A stretch of 64,000 bases of DNA from Ancylobacter aquaticus. GTDB lineage: Bacteria > Pseudomonadota > Alphaproteobacteria > Rhizobiales > Xanthobacteraceae. Positions 35,868 through 44,627 of the stretch are shown in pieces. The position numbers were made by a program, and so were the translations under genes. The stretch covers positions 744,001 through 808,000 of the forward strand of contig NZ_SMFY01000002.1 of NCBI RefSeq assembly GCF_004339465.1, read 5' to 3'. Below the pieces are notes generated by a model. It worked only from the letters and a program-made list of their open reading frames with translations. It ran no database searches and was not told the origin of the DNA. Within the stretch, counting starts at the first letter, position 1. Each line of letters begins with the position of its first letter.

Positions 35868-36866
35868 ATGCGTAACCTGATCACCGATGTCGCCGGACTT
35901 ACCGTCGGAAATGTCACCGACCTCGCCCTCGCTTCCGGCGTCACCGTCGTGCTGTTCGACGAGCCGAGTGTTGCCTCGGTCGATGTGCGCGGCGGCGGGC
36001 CGGGCACGCGCGAGACGGACCTCCTCGCCCCCGACGAGACGGTGGGCGCGATTCATGCCCTCACCCTGTCCGGCGGCTCCGCCTTCGGGCTCGATGCCGC
36101 CGGCGGGGTGGCGGCGGCGCTCGCCGAGCGGGGCATCGGCTTTCCCGTCGGCGACGCCCGGGTGCCGATCGTGCCCGGCGCGGTGCTGTTCGACCTCATC
36201 AATGGCGGCGACAAGAACTGGGGCCGGTTTTCGCCCTATCGCGATCTCGGCTACGCCGCCGCCAATGCCGCCGGTCTCGATTTTCCGCTGGGTACGGTGG
36301 GCGCAGGCACTGGGGCGACGACGGTGGACCTCAAGGGCGGCCTCGGTTCCGCCTCGATGATGTCGCCCACCGGCCACACCGTGGGCGCCCTTGTGGCGGT
36401 CAACGCCTGCGGCGCTACCAACTTCCCCGGCGGGCCGCATTTCTGGGCGGCTCCTTTCGAGCAGGACGGCGAATTCGGCAGCCTCGGGCTGCCCCATCCG
36501 CTGCCGCCGCTGCCCGTGCGCCCGGCGCTGAAGGGCCTGCCGCCGGGGGCAAATACCACCATCGCCATCGTCGCCACCGACGCCGTTCTCACAAAGGCAC
36601 AGTGCAAAAGGCTTGCGGTGATGGCCCATGATGGGTATGCACACGCCATCTGGCCGGTCCATTCACCGCTCGATGGCGACACGATCTTCGCCGCGGCCAC
36701 GAGCAGGAAACCCCTCGCCGATCCGATTTTCGATCTCGCGTTGATCGGCGATACAGTGGTTCGAACCCTCGCCCGCGCCTGTGCCCGGGCTGTTTACGAG
36801 GCGGTCGCCCTTCCGCAGCCGGGAACGCTTCCCGCCTGGCGTGACCGCTGGGGCCATCGCCCCTGA
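35868..36866 (+). CDS. P1 family (S58, DmpA/NylC-like) peptidase
   Basis: Ntn-hydrolase-like aminopeptidase/amidase, 332 aa. The self-processing site is A228-N229|T230 in GANTTIAIVATDA, matching the NylC-type nucleophile Thr. The SGGSAFGLDAAGGVAAAL motif and GHTVGALVAVNACG are conserved. Substrates could be beta-peptides, D-amino-acid amides or oligoamides. GAGGA lies five bases before the ATG at 35868; a GTG at 35853 in frame is less likely. No signal peptide, so it is cytoplasmic. Confidence 0.82.
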   Translation: MRNLITDVAGLTVGNVTDLALASGVTVVLFDEPSVASVDVRGGGPGTRETDLLAPDETVGAIHALTLSGGSAFGLDAAGGVAAALAERGIGFPVGDARVPIVPGAVLFDLINGGDKNWGRFSPYRDLGYAAANAAGLDFPLGTVGAGTGATTVDLKGGLGSASMMSPTGHTVGALVAVNACGATNFPGGPHFWAAPFEQDGEFGSLGLPHPLPPLPVRPALKGLPPGANTTIAIVATDAVLTKAQCKRLAVMAHDGYAHAIWPVHSPLDGDTIFAAATSRKPLADPIFDLALIGDTVVRTLARACARAVYEAVALPQPGTLPAWRDRWGHRP

Positions 36867-37060
36867 TCCCCAACTGATGCCCGCCTCCGGGTCAGACAGA
36901 GGAAAAGATCGCTGACTATCGCCTTCCCCGCTTCGTCGCCGTCGTCTTCGCTCGCCGCGCCTGCCACTTTGCTGTCGTATTTGCAGCCCCGCTTGTCGCA
37001 TCTGTCCAATCTGCATGGCAGCTATGCGTCTGACACTCACCTCAATAATGAGGGGAGCGC

Positions 37061-38260
37061 ATGAGCGAAAAGCAGCCACGCATCCGGGTTCGCGGCCTCA
37101 CCAAGATTTTTGGCGATGAGCAAGAGACGGCCCTTCCGCTACTTCAGGCCGGGAAAAATCGCGACGAGGTGCAGAAGGCCACCGGCGCCGTCATCGGCCT
37201 CCACGATGTGACCTTCGATGTCGCCGAGGGCGAAATCCTCGTGGTCATGGGTCTTTCGGGCTCCGGCAAGTCGACCTGCCTGCGCTGCATCAACCGGCTG
37301 GTCGAGCCGACCACCGGTTCCGTCCACATCGACGACATCGACGTCACCGCGCTGGGCGAGCGCGACCTGATGGAACTGCGCCGCACCCGCTTCGGCATGG
37401 TGTTCCAGCAATTTGCGCTGTTCCCCCACCGCTCCATCCAGCGCAATGTCGAATATGGGCTTGAGGTGCAGGGCGTGCCGGCGGCGGCACGGCGCGACAA
37501 GGCGCTGGCGGCCATCGAGACGGTGGGGCTCAAGGGCTGGGACCAGCATTTTCCCTCGCAGCTCTCCGGCGGCATGCAGCAGCGTGCCGGCCTCGCCCGC
37601 GCGCTGGCGCTGGACCCGGACGTGCTGCTGATGGACGAGGCGTTCAGCGCGCTCGACCCGCTGATCCGCCGCGACATGCAGCAGGAACTCGTCGCCCTGC
37701 AGAAACGGCTGAAGAAGACCATCGTCTTCGTCAGCCATGACCTCGACGAAGCCATCGCGCTCGGCGGGCGGATTGTGCTGATGAAGGACGGCCGCGTGGT
37801 CCAGCAGGGCACCGCAGCCGATTTCCTCGCCAACCCGGCGGACGAGTATGTGCGTCGCTTCGTGGAGCACATCGACGTGCTCGGCGTGGTCACCGCCGGC
37901 GACGCCATGCGCCCGCCCGTGGCGGTCCGGCCGTGGCAGAGCAGCGCCGCCGAGGCGCTGGAGATGCTCACCCAGTCCGGCGAGCCTGTCATGACGGTGG
38001 TCTGCGAGCTGGGCCGCTTCCAGGGCACGGTCGACGCCGACACGCTTAAGGGCGCGGGCGCTACCGAGCTTCGGCTGCTGCTTAGCGACCGCACCGCCTT
38101 CGTGCCCGGAACCGCCACGCTCAACGAAGCGGTCGCCCGTCTCGCCTCCGGCCGCGGCGAGATCGCTGTGACCGGCCCGGATGGCGAGCTTTTCGGCGTC
38201 ATCGCCAATGCCGACCTCATCGCTGCCCTCGCGCGGCGACGGGTCGAGACCGCGCACTGA
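37061..38260 (+). CDS. proV: Glycine betaine/proline ABC ATPase (ProV-like)
   Basis: 399 aa. An ATPase domain (Walker A GLSGSGKS 64-71, signature QLSGGMQQRAGLARAL, Walker B LLMDEAFSALDP) is followed by tandem CBS domains from about 280 to 395, which sense ionic strength or nucleotide in OpuA/ProV. GAGGGG sits just ahead of the ATG. It heads a three-gene osmoprotectant uptake operon. Confidence 0.92.
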   Translation: MSEKQPRIRVRGLTKIFGDEQETALPLLQAGKNRDEVQKATGAVIGLHDVTFDVAEGEILVVMGLSGSGKSTCLRCINRLVEPTTGSVHIDDIDVTALGERDLMELRRTRFGMVFQQFALFPHRSIQRNVEYGLEVQGVPAAARRDKALAAIETVGLKGWDQHFPSQLSGGMQQRAGLARALALDPDVLLMDEAFSALDPLIRRDMQQELVALQKRLKKTIVFVSHDLDEAIALGGRIVLMKDGRVVQQGTAADFLANPADEYVRRFVEHIDVLGVVTAGDAMRPPVAVRPWQSSAAEALEMLTQSGEPVMTVVCELGRFQGTVDADTLKGAGATELRLLLSDRTAFVPGTATLNEAVARLASGRGEIAVTGPDGELFGVIANADLIAALARRRVETAH

Positions 38261-38272
38261 CGGGAGGGAATC

Positions 38273-39127
38273 ATGGCATTCGAGGTCCCGCGCATTCCCC
38301 TCGCCGAATGGTGCGACATCGCGCTCGACTGGGCGACGGAGCATTTTTCCGGCGTCACCCGCGCGATGAGCGCTGTGGTCGGCACCGCTATCGAGACGAC
38401 GACCGACTTTCTCGTCGGCCTGCCGCCCTGGCTGGTCATCATCGCCTGCGGGCTGCTGGTCTGGCGCCTCACCAATATCCGCATCGCCATCGGCACGGTG
38501 GTCGGCTTCGCCTTCCTGTGGAACCTGGAACTGTGGCGGGCGACGCTGCAATCGCTGGTGCTGGTGCTGGTTTCGACCATGTTCGCGCTCGCCATCGGCA
38601 TTCCGATCGGCATCTCGGCGGCGCTCAGCAAGCGGTTCTGGCGCATTGTCGGGCCGGCGCTCGACATGATGCAGACCATGCCGAGCTTCGTCTATCTCAT
38701 CCCCGCCATCCCGTTCTTTGGGCTGGGGGCGGTCTCGGCCTGCTTTGCCACCATTGTCTTCGCCATGCCGCCGACCATCCGCCTCACGGCGCTCGGCATC
38801 ATGCAGACCCCGCCGGAACTGGTGGAAGCGGCGGACGCCTTCGGCTCCAGCCGCTGGCAGAAGCTATTCAAGATCCAGTTGCCCCTCGCCATCCCCACCA
38901 TCATGGCCGGCGTCAACCAGACCATCATGCTGGCACTGTCCATGGTGGTCATCGCCGCGATGATCGGCGCCGGGGGCCTTGGCGGCGAGGTGTGGCGGGC
39001 GATCCAGCGGCTGGAGGCGGGACAGGGCTTCCAGGCCGGTATCGCCATCGTTGTGCTCGCCGTCATCCTGGACCGCATCACCCAGCACATCGCCCGCCAC
39101 ATGCGACGCGATCACCAGCAGGGCTGA
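38273..39127 (+). CDS. proW: Glycine betaine/proline ABC permease (ProW-like)
   Basis: 284 aa inner-membrane permease with about six to seven helices and the EAA loop LVEAADAFGSSRWQKLFKIQLPL, typical for ProW/OpuAB. N-terminal leader MAFEVPRIPLAEWCDIALDW precedes the membrane part. GGGAGG lies seven bases before the ATG. Coupled to proV by a 12-base gap and followed by the receptor gene. Confidence 0.92.
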   Translation: MAFEVPRIPLAEWCDIALDWATEHFSGVTRAMSAVVGTAIETTTDFLVGLPPWLVIIACGLLVWRLTNIRIAIGTVVGFAFLWNLELWRATLQSLVLVLVSTMFALAIGIPIGISAALSKRFWRIVGPALDMMQTMPSFVYLIPAIPFFGLGAVSACFATIVFAMPPTIRLTALGIMQTPPELVEAADAFGSSRWQKLFKIQLPLAIPTIMAGVNQTIMLALSMVVIAAMIGAGGLGGEVWRAIQRLEAGQGFQAGIAIVVLAVILDRITQHIARHMRRDHQQG

Positions 39128-39192
39128 ACCCTTCGCCAACGGAAGCGGATCGGGACTTCCGACCTCACAACCCACGGAGTGGAGAAAACGCA

Positions 39193-40047
39193 ATGGCAAT
39201 TCTCGCGAAATTCCTGAAGACGGCAGCCGTCGCCGCCACCGCGCTCGGCCTCGCCGCCGGCGCCGCGCAGGCGGAAAAGAAGGACCTCACCCTCGCCTAT
39301 GTCGAGTGGTCCGACACCGTGGTCGCCACCAATATCGTCAAGACGGTGCTGGAAGAGGCCGGCTACAAGGTCAAGCTCGTGCCGCTCTCCGGCGCCGCCA
39401 TGTGGCAGGCCGTGGCGACCGGCGAGGCCGATGCGATGGTGGCCGGCTGGCTGCCGGCCACGCATGAGGCCTACAACGCCAAGCTTAAGGACAAGGTCGT
39501 CAACCTCGGCCCCAACCTTTCCGGCGCCAAGATCGGCTGGGCCGTGCCGACCTATGTCGACATTGCCTCGATCGAGGACATCAACAAGGACCCGGCCAAG
39601 TTCGGCGGCAAGGTCATCGGCATCGACCCCGGCGCCGGCCTGATGAAGGCGTCGGAGAACGCGATCAAGGAATACGACCTGAAGGTGAAGCTGGTCGAAG
39701 GCTCGGACGCCACCATGGTCGCCGCGCTCAAGGACGCCTACACCAAGAAGGAGCCGATCGTCATCACCACCTGGACGCCGCACTGGATGTTCGCCGAGTG
39801 GGACCTGAAGTACCTCGCCGACCCCAAGAACGTGTTCGGCGGCGAGGAGACGGTCAACACCATCGTCTCCACCAAGCTGAAGGAAGAGGCGCCTGAGGCC
39901 TACAAGATCCTCGACAATTTCAGCCTGTCGCTCGACGACGAACAGAAGGTGATGGTCGAGAACAACAAGCCCGGCGCTGATCCGGCCGCCACCGCCAAGG
40001 CCTGGGTCGCCGCGAACAAGGCCACGGTCGACGCCTGGATGAAGTGA
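39193..40047 (+). CDS. Glycine betaine ABC substrate-binding protein (OpuAC/ProX-like)
   Basis: Periplasmic receptor, 284 aa. Signal peptide at 1-27 (FLKTAAVAATALGLAAGAAQA). The OpuAC fold has Trp-rich ligand segments (YVEWSDT, VAGWLPATHEAYN and TTWTPHWMFAEWDLKYL) that would build the aromatic box for a quaternary ammonium. Glycine betaine or choline are both possible. Third gene of the operon, then a terminator. Confidence 0.9.
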   Translation: MAILAKFLKTAAVAATALGLAAGAAQAEKKDLTLAYVEWSDTVVATNIVKTVLEEAGYKVKLVPLSGAAMWQAVATGEADAMVAGWLPATHEAYNAKLKDKVVNLGPNLSGAKIGWAVPTYVDIASIEDINKDPAKFGGKVIGIDPGAGLMKASENAIKEYDLKVKLVEGSDATMVAALKDAYTKKEPIVITTWTPHWMFAEWDLKYLADPKNVFGGEETVNTIVSTKLKEEAPEAYKILDNFSLSLDDEQKVMVENNKPGADPAATAKAWVAANKATVDAWMK

Positions 40048-40208
40048 TCCGCCTGAAGCCGGCCGGATGACGCGCCGGCCGGCGCGACGCGCGACGTAAA
40101 GCTGCGCGCTGAAATCGACGCCGTGGCGTCGATAGGAGTGAGCGGGCCGGTTGCCCGCCCTCGCGAACGAGCCCGGCCGGTCAATCCCGGATGGGTACCC
40201 TCCCCTTG

Positions 40209-40240
40209 GGGCGGCCGGTGCGTTCCGGCCGCCCTTTTTT
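40209..40240. terminator. Terminator after the betaine transporter operon
   Basis: Perfect 9-bp stem GGCGGCCGG/CCGGCCGCC with loop TGCGTT, followed by CTTTTTT. Lies 160 bases after the proX-like stop, and close to the end of the next convergent gene. Confidence 0.9.
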
Positions 40241-40254
40241 CGTTGGCGCAACTA

Positions 40255-40638
40255 TCAGGGGCAGGGTTCCCAGAAGCCCTGGGTGCGCTGCGGGTTGGTG
40301 TAGAACCAGCAATAATTCGGCTGCGGCGGCGGGCCGGCGAGATTGGCGGCGGCGACCCCGGTGAGAAAGCCGATCGCGGCGCCAGCCGCAACAGCGCCGC
40401 CGGGCGGCCAGTAGGGGCGAGGATTGACCACGACCACGCCGCCACCGCGCGGCACCGGGCCGTAATAGCGGCCGGGGCCGTAATAATGGCCGGGGCCGCG
40501 CCACCCGCCGCCCCACGCAACGCCGCAACCGCGTCCGCCGCAGCCGGCGGCACGCCAGGCGCTGGCCTCCTGAACCATGCCGAACAGGCCGGCGGTCGAC
40601 AGCACCGCCAGCGCGGCGAGCATGCTCTTTTTCATCAT
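40255..40638 (-). CDS. Small secreted Gly/Pro-rich protein, unknown function
   Basis: 127 aa. Signal peptide at about 1-26 (MLAALAVLSTAGLFGMVQEASA), then Gly/Tyr/Arg-rich sequence with HYYGPGRYYGP motifs. A hydrophobic Ala/Gly stretch (AVAAGAAIGFLTGVAAANLAG) may insert in membrane, and the C-terminus has a Cys-Trp-Phe-Tyr...Cys pair (CWFYTNPQRTQGFWEPCP). Similar small proteins are common in Rhizobiales and uncharacterised. GAGGAGG lies 8 bases before the ATG. Confidence 0.78.
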   Translation of the reverse strand: MMKKSMLAALAVLSTAGLFGMVQEASAWRAAGCGGRGCGVAWGGGWRGPGHYYGPGRYYGPVPRGGGVVVVNPRPYWPPGGAVAAGAAIGFLTGVAAANLAGPPPQPNYCWFYTNPQRTQGFWEPCP

Positions 40639-40950
40639 GACACTTCCCTCCTCGGAACAACGCCTCCGGCGCCGCCTCGCGCGCAGCGGATTCGCTGCGG
40701 TAATGGGACGCCTTTTCCGGCCGGCCGGCAATAAGTGAGTTTCGCACCGCGTCGTCCGTTTGCCCCGCAACGCATCGGCGCTGCGGGAGGCACGACATCG
40801 GGAGCCTTCATTAGAGTACGAACAATTAAAAGATACATTTATTTTCAATACCTTAGAGTCATTCGTCGTTCATTGCGACGCAGAACGGTGCTATCGGACG
40901 GCCGGTTCGGGGTCTGGAAATTCTCCGACACATTTTCCAGGAGAGTGCAC
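40639..40950. other. AT-rich intergenic region upstream of the inverse-autotransporter gene
   Basis: A 312-base region whose 40800-40870 part is strikingly AT-rich (for example TTAGAGTACGAACAATTAAA and ATACATTTATTTTCAATACC) in a genome of otherwise about 65-70% GC. It carries CTTAGAG-type half-sites at 40811 and 40852. AGGAGA at 40939-40944 serves the downstream gene. Confidence 0.6.
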
Positions 40951-43116
40951 ATGAGACGCGCCGTACTTCCCGTGATCTTCGCGGCCACGGTGAGTCTGCC
41001 GGCGATGGCCGACCCGCGGGGCATCTCCCCCGCCTCGGTGGAAGCGACGCTCGGCAGCGTTGGAGACGAGGCCTTCGGCAGCTTCGACCTGTTCCTTCCC
41101 ATGCTGGGCGATGATAACCGCCTGCTGTTCCTCGATGCCCGCGCCAGCTTCGGCAGCGAGCAGGAGATCGAGCAGGGCTCGGTCGGCCTTGGCTACCGCT
41201 TCCGGCACGAGAATGGCTGGGTGTACGGGTTCAACGGCTATTTCGACTATCTCAACAGCCAGTACGACAATGGCTTCACCCAGTTCGGCCTCGGCGTGGA
41301 AGCGCTGAGCCAGGATTGGGAACTGCGCGCCAATGGCTATCTCCCGGTGGGCGACATCGAGGCCGCGCTGGCCAGCGCCAATGCCGCGCTGGTCGAAGCC
41401 GGGCGGCTGGTGTTCCGCGCCGGCGAGGAAACCGCGCTGCAGGGTTTCGACGGCGAGATCGGCTACCGCCTGCCCTTCCTCACCCCGGACGATCTCACCC
41501 AGATCAAGCTCTTCGCCGGCGGCTACTGGTACACCGGCGAGGGCGTCGAGGACGTGCCGGGCGTCGCCGCCCGGATCGAGGTCTCGCGCGCCGGGCTTCC
41601 CGCCTTCGGCAATGGCTCGCGGCTGACGCTCATCGCCGGACTGACCCATGACGAGCAGTACGACACGCAGGGCGTCTTCCTCGCCCGCCTGCGCGTGCCG
41701 CTCGGCGATACGTCGGCACAGGCGCCCTATGATCCGCTCTACCGCCGGGTCGAGCGTTCCGACGCGGTCCGCACTCATGTCGGCGCCACCGGCGCGGCGG
41801 AAGCGGCGGTCTACACCGAGACCGGCGCCGTCGCCGGCAAGGTCGTCGCCATCGGCGCGGCTGACGACGACGGCACCATCGGCGCCAAACTGGCAACGGC
41901 GGGTGACGGCGCGCTGGTACTCGCCTCCGGCACCATCGACCTCGAAGCCGCCGTCTCGCTGGGCACCGGCCAGTTCCTGCTCGGTGGTGGCGGCGCGCTG
42001 GCCGTGCGCGGCGCGATGAGCGGCGGTACGGCAGTGCTCCGCAACGCCCTGCCGGCGGCGACGCTGAACGGCATCGACCCGCTCGACGACGTTGTCTCGC
42101 TCGATGGCGACCGCAGCGCGGTGGCCTCGCTCTCCATTCGCGGCGGCCGTTCCGGCGTGGTGGCGGAAGGCGTCTCCGGCATCGTCATGCGCGATCTCGA
42201 CATCGGCGGCACCGACGAGCACGGCATTTCGCTGGAGAACGTCGCCGGCGCCACCATCAGCGCCACCCGCATCCACGATCTCGCCTTCTGCGAGAACAAC
42301 ACGGAATGCGAATGGTCGATCTTCAACCCCAATGAGGTGCGCAATGCCGGCATCGCGGCGCTGGCGGTGGAGGACCTGACGATCCGCGACGTCTCGATGG
42401 AAAACGTCACCTATGGCCTGTTCGTCGGCAGCCAGTATGAGGAGATTGACTGGGAGAACGTCGTCACCGGGCAGAGCGGCAACCTGACCGTGGACAACCT
42501 TTCCATCGTCAACAGCCGCCGCGAAGGCATCCTGCTTGTCGGCGTGGACGGCGCCGCGCTGCGCTCCATCGCCATCGACAATTCCGCCCTTGAGCGTTCG
42601 ATGGACCTGATCGTGCTGCAGAAGACCTCGCACGCCACGCTCGACAACCTCAACCTGAAGGGCGGCATCAACGGGCTGATGTTCGCCTCGTCCTTCAACC
42701 TGCCGGGCGAGACCACCGACATCACCGTGTCCAACGCCTTCATCGAAGACACGTACCGCGCCGGAATCTTTCTCAACCCGTCGAGCGATATCAGCTTCTC
42801 CAATGTCACCATCGTCAATCCCGGCAGCTACGGCGTCTACTTCTATGGCGACGCCTATGGTTTCGCCGGCGGGCCGGTGACGGGTGTCAGCTTCACGGAC
42901 GTCGAGGTGGTCGCCAGCGGCAGTTCCGCCGTCTATGTCTCGGGCCCGATCCAGGACATCACCGGCGATATCGCGACGACGAACGTCGCCGCCCCGTGCA
43001 GCGCGGATGCGGGGGCGTGGTCCGGCACGGAGCTGATCCAGACCGGCGGGCAGGTCTTCGCCATCGGCGGGGCCACGGTTCCGGCCGGAACGCTCTCGGC
43101 CTCTTGCGGCCTGTGA
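40951..43116 (+). CDS. Inverse autotransporter (intimin/invasin-type barrel) with right-handed beta-helix passenger
   Basis: Predicted type Ve surface protein, 721 aa. Signal peptide at 1-20 (PVIFAATVSLPAMA). An IAT-like barrel spans about 35-275, shown by the ordered strand motifs FGSFDLFLPML, LLFLDARASFGS, GLGYRFRHENGWVYGFNGYFDY, FGLGVEALSQDWELRANGYLPVG and DGEIGYRLPF. A linker is followed from about 330 by repetitive beta-helix coils (LENVAGATISATRIHDL; TVDNLSIVNSRREGILL; TDITVSNAFIEDTYRAGIFL). The C-terminal Cys pair (APCSADAGAW...SASCGL) may cap the helix. Gamma-proteobacterial relatives carry Ig-like instead of helix domains. Monocistronic, with an AT-rich leader. Confidence 0.78.
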   Translation: MRRAVLPVIFAATVSLPAMADPRGISPASVEATLGSVGDEAFGSFDLFLPMLGDDNRLLFLDARASFGSEQEIEQGSVGLGYRFRHENGWVYGFNGYFDYLNSQYDNGFTQFGLGVEALSQDWELRANGYLPVGDIEAALASANAALVEAGRLVFRAGEETALQGFDGEIGYRLPFLTPDDLTQIKLFAGGYWYTGEGVEDVPGVAARIEVSRAGLPAFGNGSRLTLIAGLTHDEQYDTQGVFLARLRVPLGDTSAQAPYDPLYRRVERSDAVRTHVGATGAAEAAVYTETGAVAGKVVAIGAADDDGTIGAKLATAGDGALVLASGTIDLEAAVSLGTGQFLLGGGGALAVRGAMSGGTAVLRNALPAATLNGIDPLDDVVSLDGDRSAVASLSIRGGRSGVVAEGVSGIVMRDLDIGGTDEHGISLENVAGATISATRIHDLAFCENNTECEWSIFNPNEVRNAGIAALAVEDLTIRDVSMENVTYGLFVGSQYEEIDWENVVTGQSGNLTVDNLSIVNSRREGILLVGVDGAALRSIAIDNSALERSMDLIVLQKTSHATLDNLNLKGGINGLMFASSFNLPGETTDITVSNAFIEDTYRAGIFLNPSSDISFSNVTIVNPGSYGVYFYGDAYGFAGGPVTGVSFTDVEVVASGSSAVYVSGPIQDITGDIATTNVAAPCSADAGAWSGTELIQTGGQVFAIGGATVPAGTLSASCGL

Positions 43117-43127
43117 GCCCAAGCGGG

Positions 43128-43152
43128 GCCGGGACGGCATTGCCGCCCCGGC
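43128..43152 (+). other. Stable hairpin after the autotransporter gene
   Basis: An 11-bp stem with one mismatch and loop ATT (43128-43138 with 43142-43152) starts 12 bases after the stop. No T-tract follows, so it may stabilise the 3' end or mark rho-dependent termination. Confidence 0.5.
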
Positions 43153-43194
43153 TCCATGATGCTACGCCCCGGCAAACAGCCGGAGCCCCGCGCC

Positions 43195-43881
43195 ATGACC
43201 ACCCGCCCGCTGATCCTCTCCCCCTCCATCCTCGCCTGCGATTTCGCGCGTTTCGGCGAGGAAGTGCGCGCGGTCGATGCCGCCGGCGCGGACTGGATCC
43301 ATATCGACGTGATGGACGGGCATTTCGTGCCCAACATCTCCTTCGGGCCTGACGTGGTGAAGGCGGTCCGCCCCTACTCGGCAAAACCCTTCGACGTGCA
43401 TCTGATGATCGCGCCGGCGGACCCCTATCTCGAAGCCTTCGCCAAGGCGGGGGCCGACCACATCACCGTCCATGCCGAGGCGGGCCCGCATCTGCACCGT
43501 TCGCTGCAGGCGATCCGCGCGCTGGGCAAGAAAGCGGGCGTCGCGCTCAACCCCGCCACCCCGGCGAGCGCCGTGGAGCATGTGCTCGACCTCGTCGACG
43601 TGATCATCGTAATGACGGTCAATCCCGGCTTCGGCGGGCAGGCGTTCATTCCCTCGGTCATGGACAAGGTGGCGCAGCTTGCCGCGATGATCGGCGAGCG
43701 GCCAATCCATATCGAGATCGACGGCGGGGTGACGAAGGACACGGCGGCGGCGTGCATCAGGGCCGGCGCCAACGCTCTGGTCGCCGGCTCCGCCGTGTTC
43801 AAGGGCGGCGCTGACGCCTATGCCGGCAACATCGACGCCATCCGCAGCGCCGCGCTGCGCGAGCGCGGCGAACTGGTTTAG
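43195..43881 (+). CDS. rpe: Ribulose-phosphate 3-epimerase
   Basis: TIM-barrel epimerase, 228 aa, interconverting ribulose-5-P and xylulose-5-P in the pentose phosphate and Calvin cycles. The [19 protein letters not shown]-terminus, [17 protein letters not shown] metal site and VNPGFGGQ and EIDGGV motifs are diagnostic. GGAG lies about 10 bases before the ATG; an upstream ATG at 43156 adds non-conserved residues. It sits alone with no Calvin genes nearby. Confidence 0.96.
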   Translation: MTTRPLILSPSILACDFARFGEEVRAVDAAGADWIHIDVMDGHFVPNISFGPDVVKAVRPYSAKPFDVHLMIAPADPYLEAFAKAGADHITVHAEAGPHLHRSLQAIRALGKKAGVALNPATPASAVEHVLDLVDVIIVMTVNPGFGGQAFIPSVMDKVAQLAAMIGERPIHIEIDGGVTKDTAAACIRAGANALVAGSAVFKGGADAYAGNIDAIRSAALRERGELV

Positions 43882-43884
43882 GGC

Positions 43885-44490
43885 TCAGGCGCGGCCGATG
43901 ACGCGGGATTCGAAGCTCCGCATCGGAAAGGCCGGGCCGGAATCGACCTTCCGCTTGGGCGACACATCTTCATGCCCGAGCACGTCGAGAAACCGGTAGC
44001 TTGCATTCAGTGCCACCGCGACGTCGATCGCTGTCTCAATCTGCACCTGAGGATAGGTGTGCCATCCGGCCGGGGCCGTCTCGTCCTTATGGGTGGCCTC
44101 CATCACGTCGGCCTCGGCGATCACCGTGCCCGACCAGCTCACCCACTTGCCGGCAACCCTCTTCAACTTGCCCGCATTGACCAGCTCAATTCCAATCGAA
44201 TAGCTGTTCATGCCCTCCAGATCCTGCCACCGTGACTTCCCCGCGTGCCAGGCAACCCGATCAAACGTCACCATCTGGGTGACCGTTCCGTCGCGGTCGA
44301 TGACGAGATGGGCCGAGGCCTTCGCTTCGGCGCGGCTGAGCCAGCTGATGGCCCCCTCCGCAGAGACACCCGCCGTGTAGTGCATGATCAGATAGAGCGG
44401 CTGAACCTTTCCGCCCTGATTGGGCGTGCGGACAAAGCGTGTCTCTTTGCCATCCTGCCGGAGCCTGTGCGCCTTGATGTCGAAGCCCAT
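43885..44490 (-). CDS. N-acetylmuramoyl-L-alanine amidase (Amidase_2, AmpD-like)
   Basis: Zinc amidase, 201 aa. The zinc ligands are the His of LIMHYTAG and the His of LGHEDVSPKRKVDSG, and the region IGIELVNAG holds a conserved Glu. No signal peptide, so it would recycle muropeptides in the cytoplasm or be released by lysis. A GGGGGG tract lies just before the ATG at 44490. The gene and its flanks are visibly poorer in GC than the neighbourhood (for example around 44140-44240), a sign of recent transfer; phage endolysin ancestry is possible. Confidence 0.85.
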   Translation of the reverse strand: MGFDIKAHRLRQDGKETRFVRTPNQGGKVQPLYLIMHYTAGVSAEGAISWLSRAEAKASAHLVIDRDGTVTQMVTFDRVAWHAGKSRWQDLEGMNSYSIGIELVNAGKLKRVAGKWVSWSGTVIAEADVMEATHKDETAPAGWHTYPQVQIETAIDVAVALNASYRFLDVLGHEDVSPKRKVDSGPAFPMRSFESRVIGRA

Positions 44491-44627
44491 ATCACCCCCC
44501 AATGGTTGATGGGAGGCATACTACACCACAAGGTTGCACATGCACAGATGACCTCGTTTGGTTGCGTGCGGTCCGGTGCCCTGCTAATGCCGCGCTTGAC
44601 CCCGGCCCACGACGAAAGAGCCCGCCC

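Noticed and set aside
40639-40950. Irr/RirA iron box in the AT-rich leader
   Set aside because: TTAGAG elements are present but do not form the full inverted iron-control motif.
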